A program made the translations under genes and the position numbers. A stretch of 64,000 nt of DNA from Lacipirellula parvula (GTDB taxonomy: Bacteria; Planctomycetota; Planctomycetia; Pirellulales; Lacipirellulaceae), in NCBI RefSeq assembly GCF_009177095.1, contig NZ_AP021861.1:2338501-2402500 (forward strand). Reading direction: 5' to 3'. Each line of letters begins with the position of its first letter. Position 1 is the first letter of the stretch. Under the pieces are notes generated by a model. The model was not told the DNA's origin. It saw nothing but the letters and a program-made list of their open reading frames with translations, and searched no databases. Of the stretch, positions 63,233 through 64,000 are shown in pieces.

Positions 63233-63507
63233 CGAAAACCCTCCTAGATCGGTGTGAATGCCTGGGGATGAGTCCCATTCCGGCAAGTTGACGGCTGGGG
63301 GACGCCGGCTGTGACACGCTACTAGAAAATTTCTTCAGTTTTCGAGTTTCTCCCCGTGCCACAACAGCGAAACCGCCTGATTTTTGGCCCGTTTCGTGCC
63401 GCTCAGAAATTCTTTGGCGTTGTCTGTCACAGGCGGAGCGGATCAATCGTCAACCATGCGAATTGAACGAACGACAACAAGTTCATCGACGAGCGAAGGA
63501 GTAGATC

Positions 63508-64000
63508 ATGCAATCTAGCAACATAGGACGGCAGGCGGAAAGCGGCGAACGGAGCGGCCAGATTATTGTCATCGGCGGCGGGCTGGCGGGGCTGACGGCC
63601 GCGGCGTCGCTGGCGCGGCGGGGGAGGGGAGTGACGCTCGTCGAGCAGGCGAAGCATCTTGGCGGCCGCGCGGCGACGAATGTGAAGCACGACGTTTCGC
63701 TGAACCTGGGCGCGCACGCGCTCTACTGCGGCGGCGAGGCGTTTCGCATTCTCAACGAACTTGGCGTCACGTTTCGCGGCGGCTTTCCGAGCCAGGGGCG
63801 CGGCCAGTTGGTCGACCATGGCGCCGGGCATCGGTTGCCGCGTGGCGTGGCGAATATTTTGGCGTCGGGCTTCTTCTCGCTACGCGACAAGTGGCGACTG
63901 ACGCGGCTGCTTGGTTCGCTGGGCAAACTCAACGCGCGCTCGCTCGATTGCGTGGCGCTGCAATCGTGGATTTATGGACACGTGGGCGACGGGCGGGTCG
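63508..64000 (+). CDS. FAD-dependent amine-oxidase-like protein (partial)
   Basis: 164 codons from the ATG at 63508 run off the right edge. GQIIVIGGGLAGLTAAASLARRG is too long to quote in full, but its GGGLAG dinucleotide loop and the following E33-like VEQ, then HLGGRAAT, match the FAD-binding start of phytoene-desaturase/amine-oxidase proteins. The next segment LNLGAHALYCGGEAF fits that family too. GAAGGAG lies about 8 nt upstream. Substrate cannot be inferred from the N-terminus. Confidence 0.75.
   Translation, partial: MQSSNIGRQAESGERSGQIIVIGGGLAGLTAAASLARRGRGVTLVEQAKHLGGRAATNVKHDVSLNLGAHALYCGGEAFRILNELGVTFRGGFPSQGRGQLVDHGAGHRLPRGVANILASGFFSLRDKWRLTRLLGSLGKLNARSLDCVALQSWIYGHVGDGRV

Overview
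The window looks like a chromosome segment of a planctomycete, probably of the Pirellulales. The sequence is GC-rich, and it carries a DUF1559 type-IV-pilin-like protein, PEP-CTERM proteins, a DUF6800-like small protein, many small membrane proteins ending in an F-x-LR-x-x-L helix, a VTC/DUF4956 pair and several DUF-only genes typical of that phylum. No 16S rRNA or other decisive marker is present, so the assignment rests on gene content.

Region 1 (1-17460) is ordinary host chromosome. It holds a DAHP synthase fragment, a membrane J-domain protein, a PAS histidine kinase, a secreted coiled-coil protein, an outer-membrane-type protein, chorismate mutase/prephenate dehydratase, dnaK, clpB, a K+-channel-like protein, and a DUF420 protein. 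It also holds a HlyD-like / DUF4956 / VTC operon, a DUF1559 protein and tRNA-Ser(UGA). A REP-associated (IS200-like) transposase gene sits between dnaK and clpB and is bounded by perfectly inverted REP palindromes. Related palindromes recur at five other intergenic sites.

Region 2 (17448-34707) is a 17.2-kb integrative element in the 3' end of tRNA-Ser, bounded by 56-bp direct repeats that differ at one base. It encodes a tyrosine integrase, several small excisionase-like HTH proteins, a primase/helicase beside an iteron-rich candidate origin, and a phage tail module (tape measure, probable chaperone) without recognisable capsid, portal or terminase genes. It also carries a GYF-domain/OLD-like ATPase-nuclease that may be a defence gene, and a PEP-CTERM gene. 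Just outside the right repeat lies the decayed left end of a second, related element, followed by a second PEP-CTERM paralog.

Region 3 (36000-45600) is host chromosome: a run of small planctomycete membrane proteins, secreted hypotheticals, a DUF486 protein, an amidohydrolase, and an ABC-F ATPase.

Region 4 (45675-56239) is a comM/yifB (Mg-chelatase-like ATPase) gene split in two by a 9.0-kb insertion. The insertion ends are inverted 23-bp arms (21/23 identical), and removing it with a 2-bp GG duplication restores the comM reading frame. Joining the arms gives a palindromic site of about 50 bp, the size and form of an attP site for a large serine recombinase. A frameshifted remnant resembling the C-terminus of such a recombinase lies at the right end. 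The cargo includes a GNAT-PIN multidomain protein overlapping an ASCH-domain gene, an S1/P1 nuclease with a Cys-rich tail, an unknown two-gene pair, a truncated resolvase abutting a truncated primase-helicase, and small hypotheticals.

Region 5 (56240-64000) is host chromosome: a DUF6493-like protein overlapping a SWIM zinc-finger protein, an NAD(P)-binding protein, a DoxX-like protein, a cupin, and the start of an FAD-dependent amine-oxidase-like protein. A G-quadruplex-capable inverted repeat lies between the DoxX and cupin genes.
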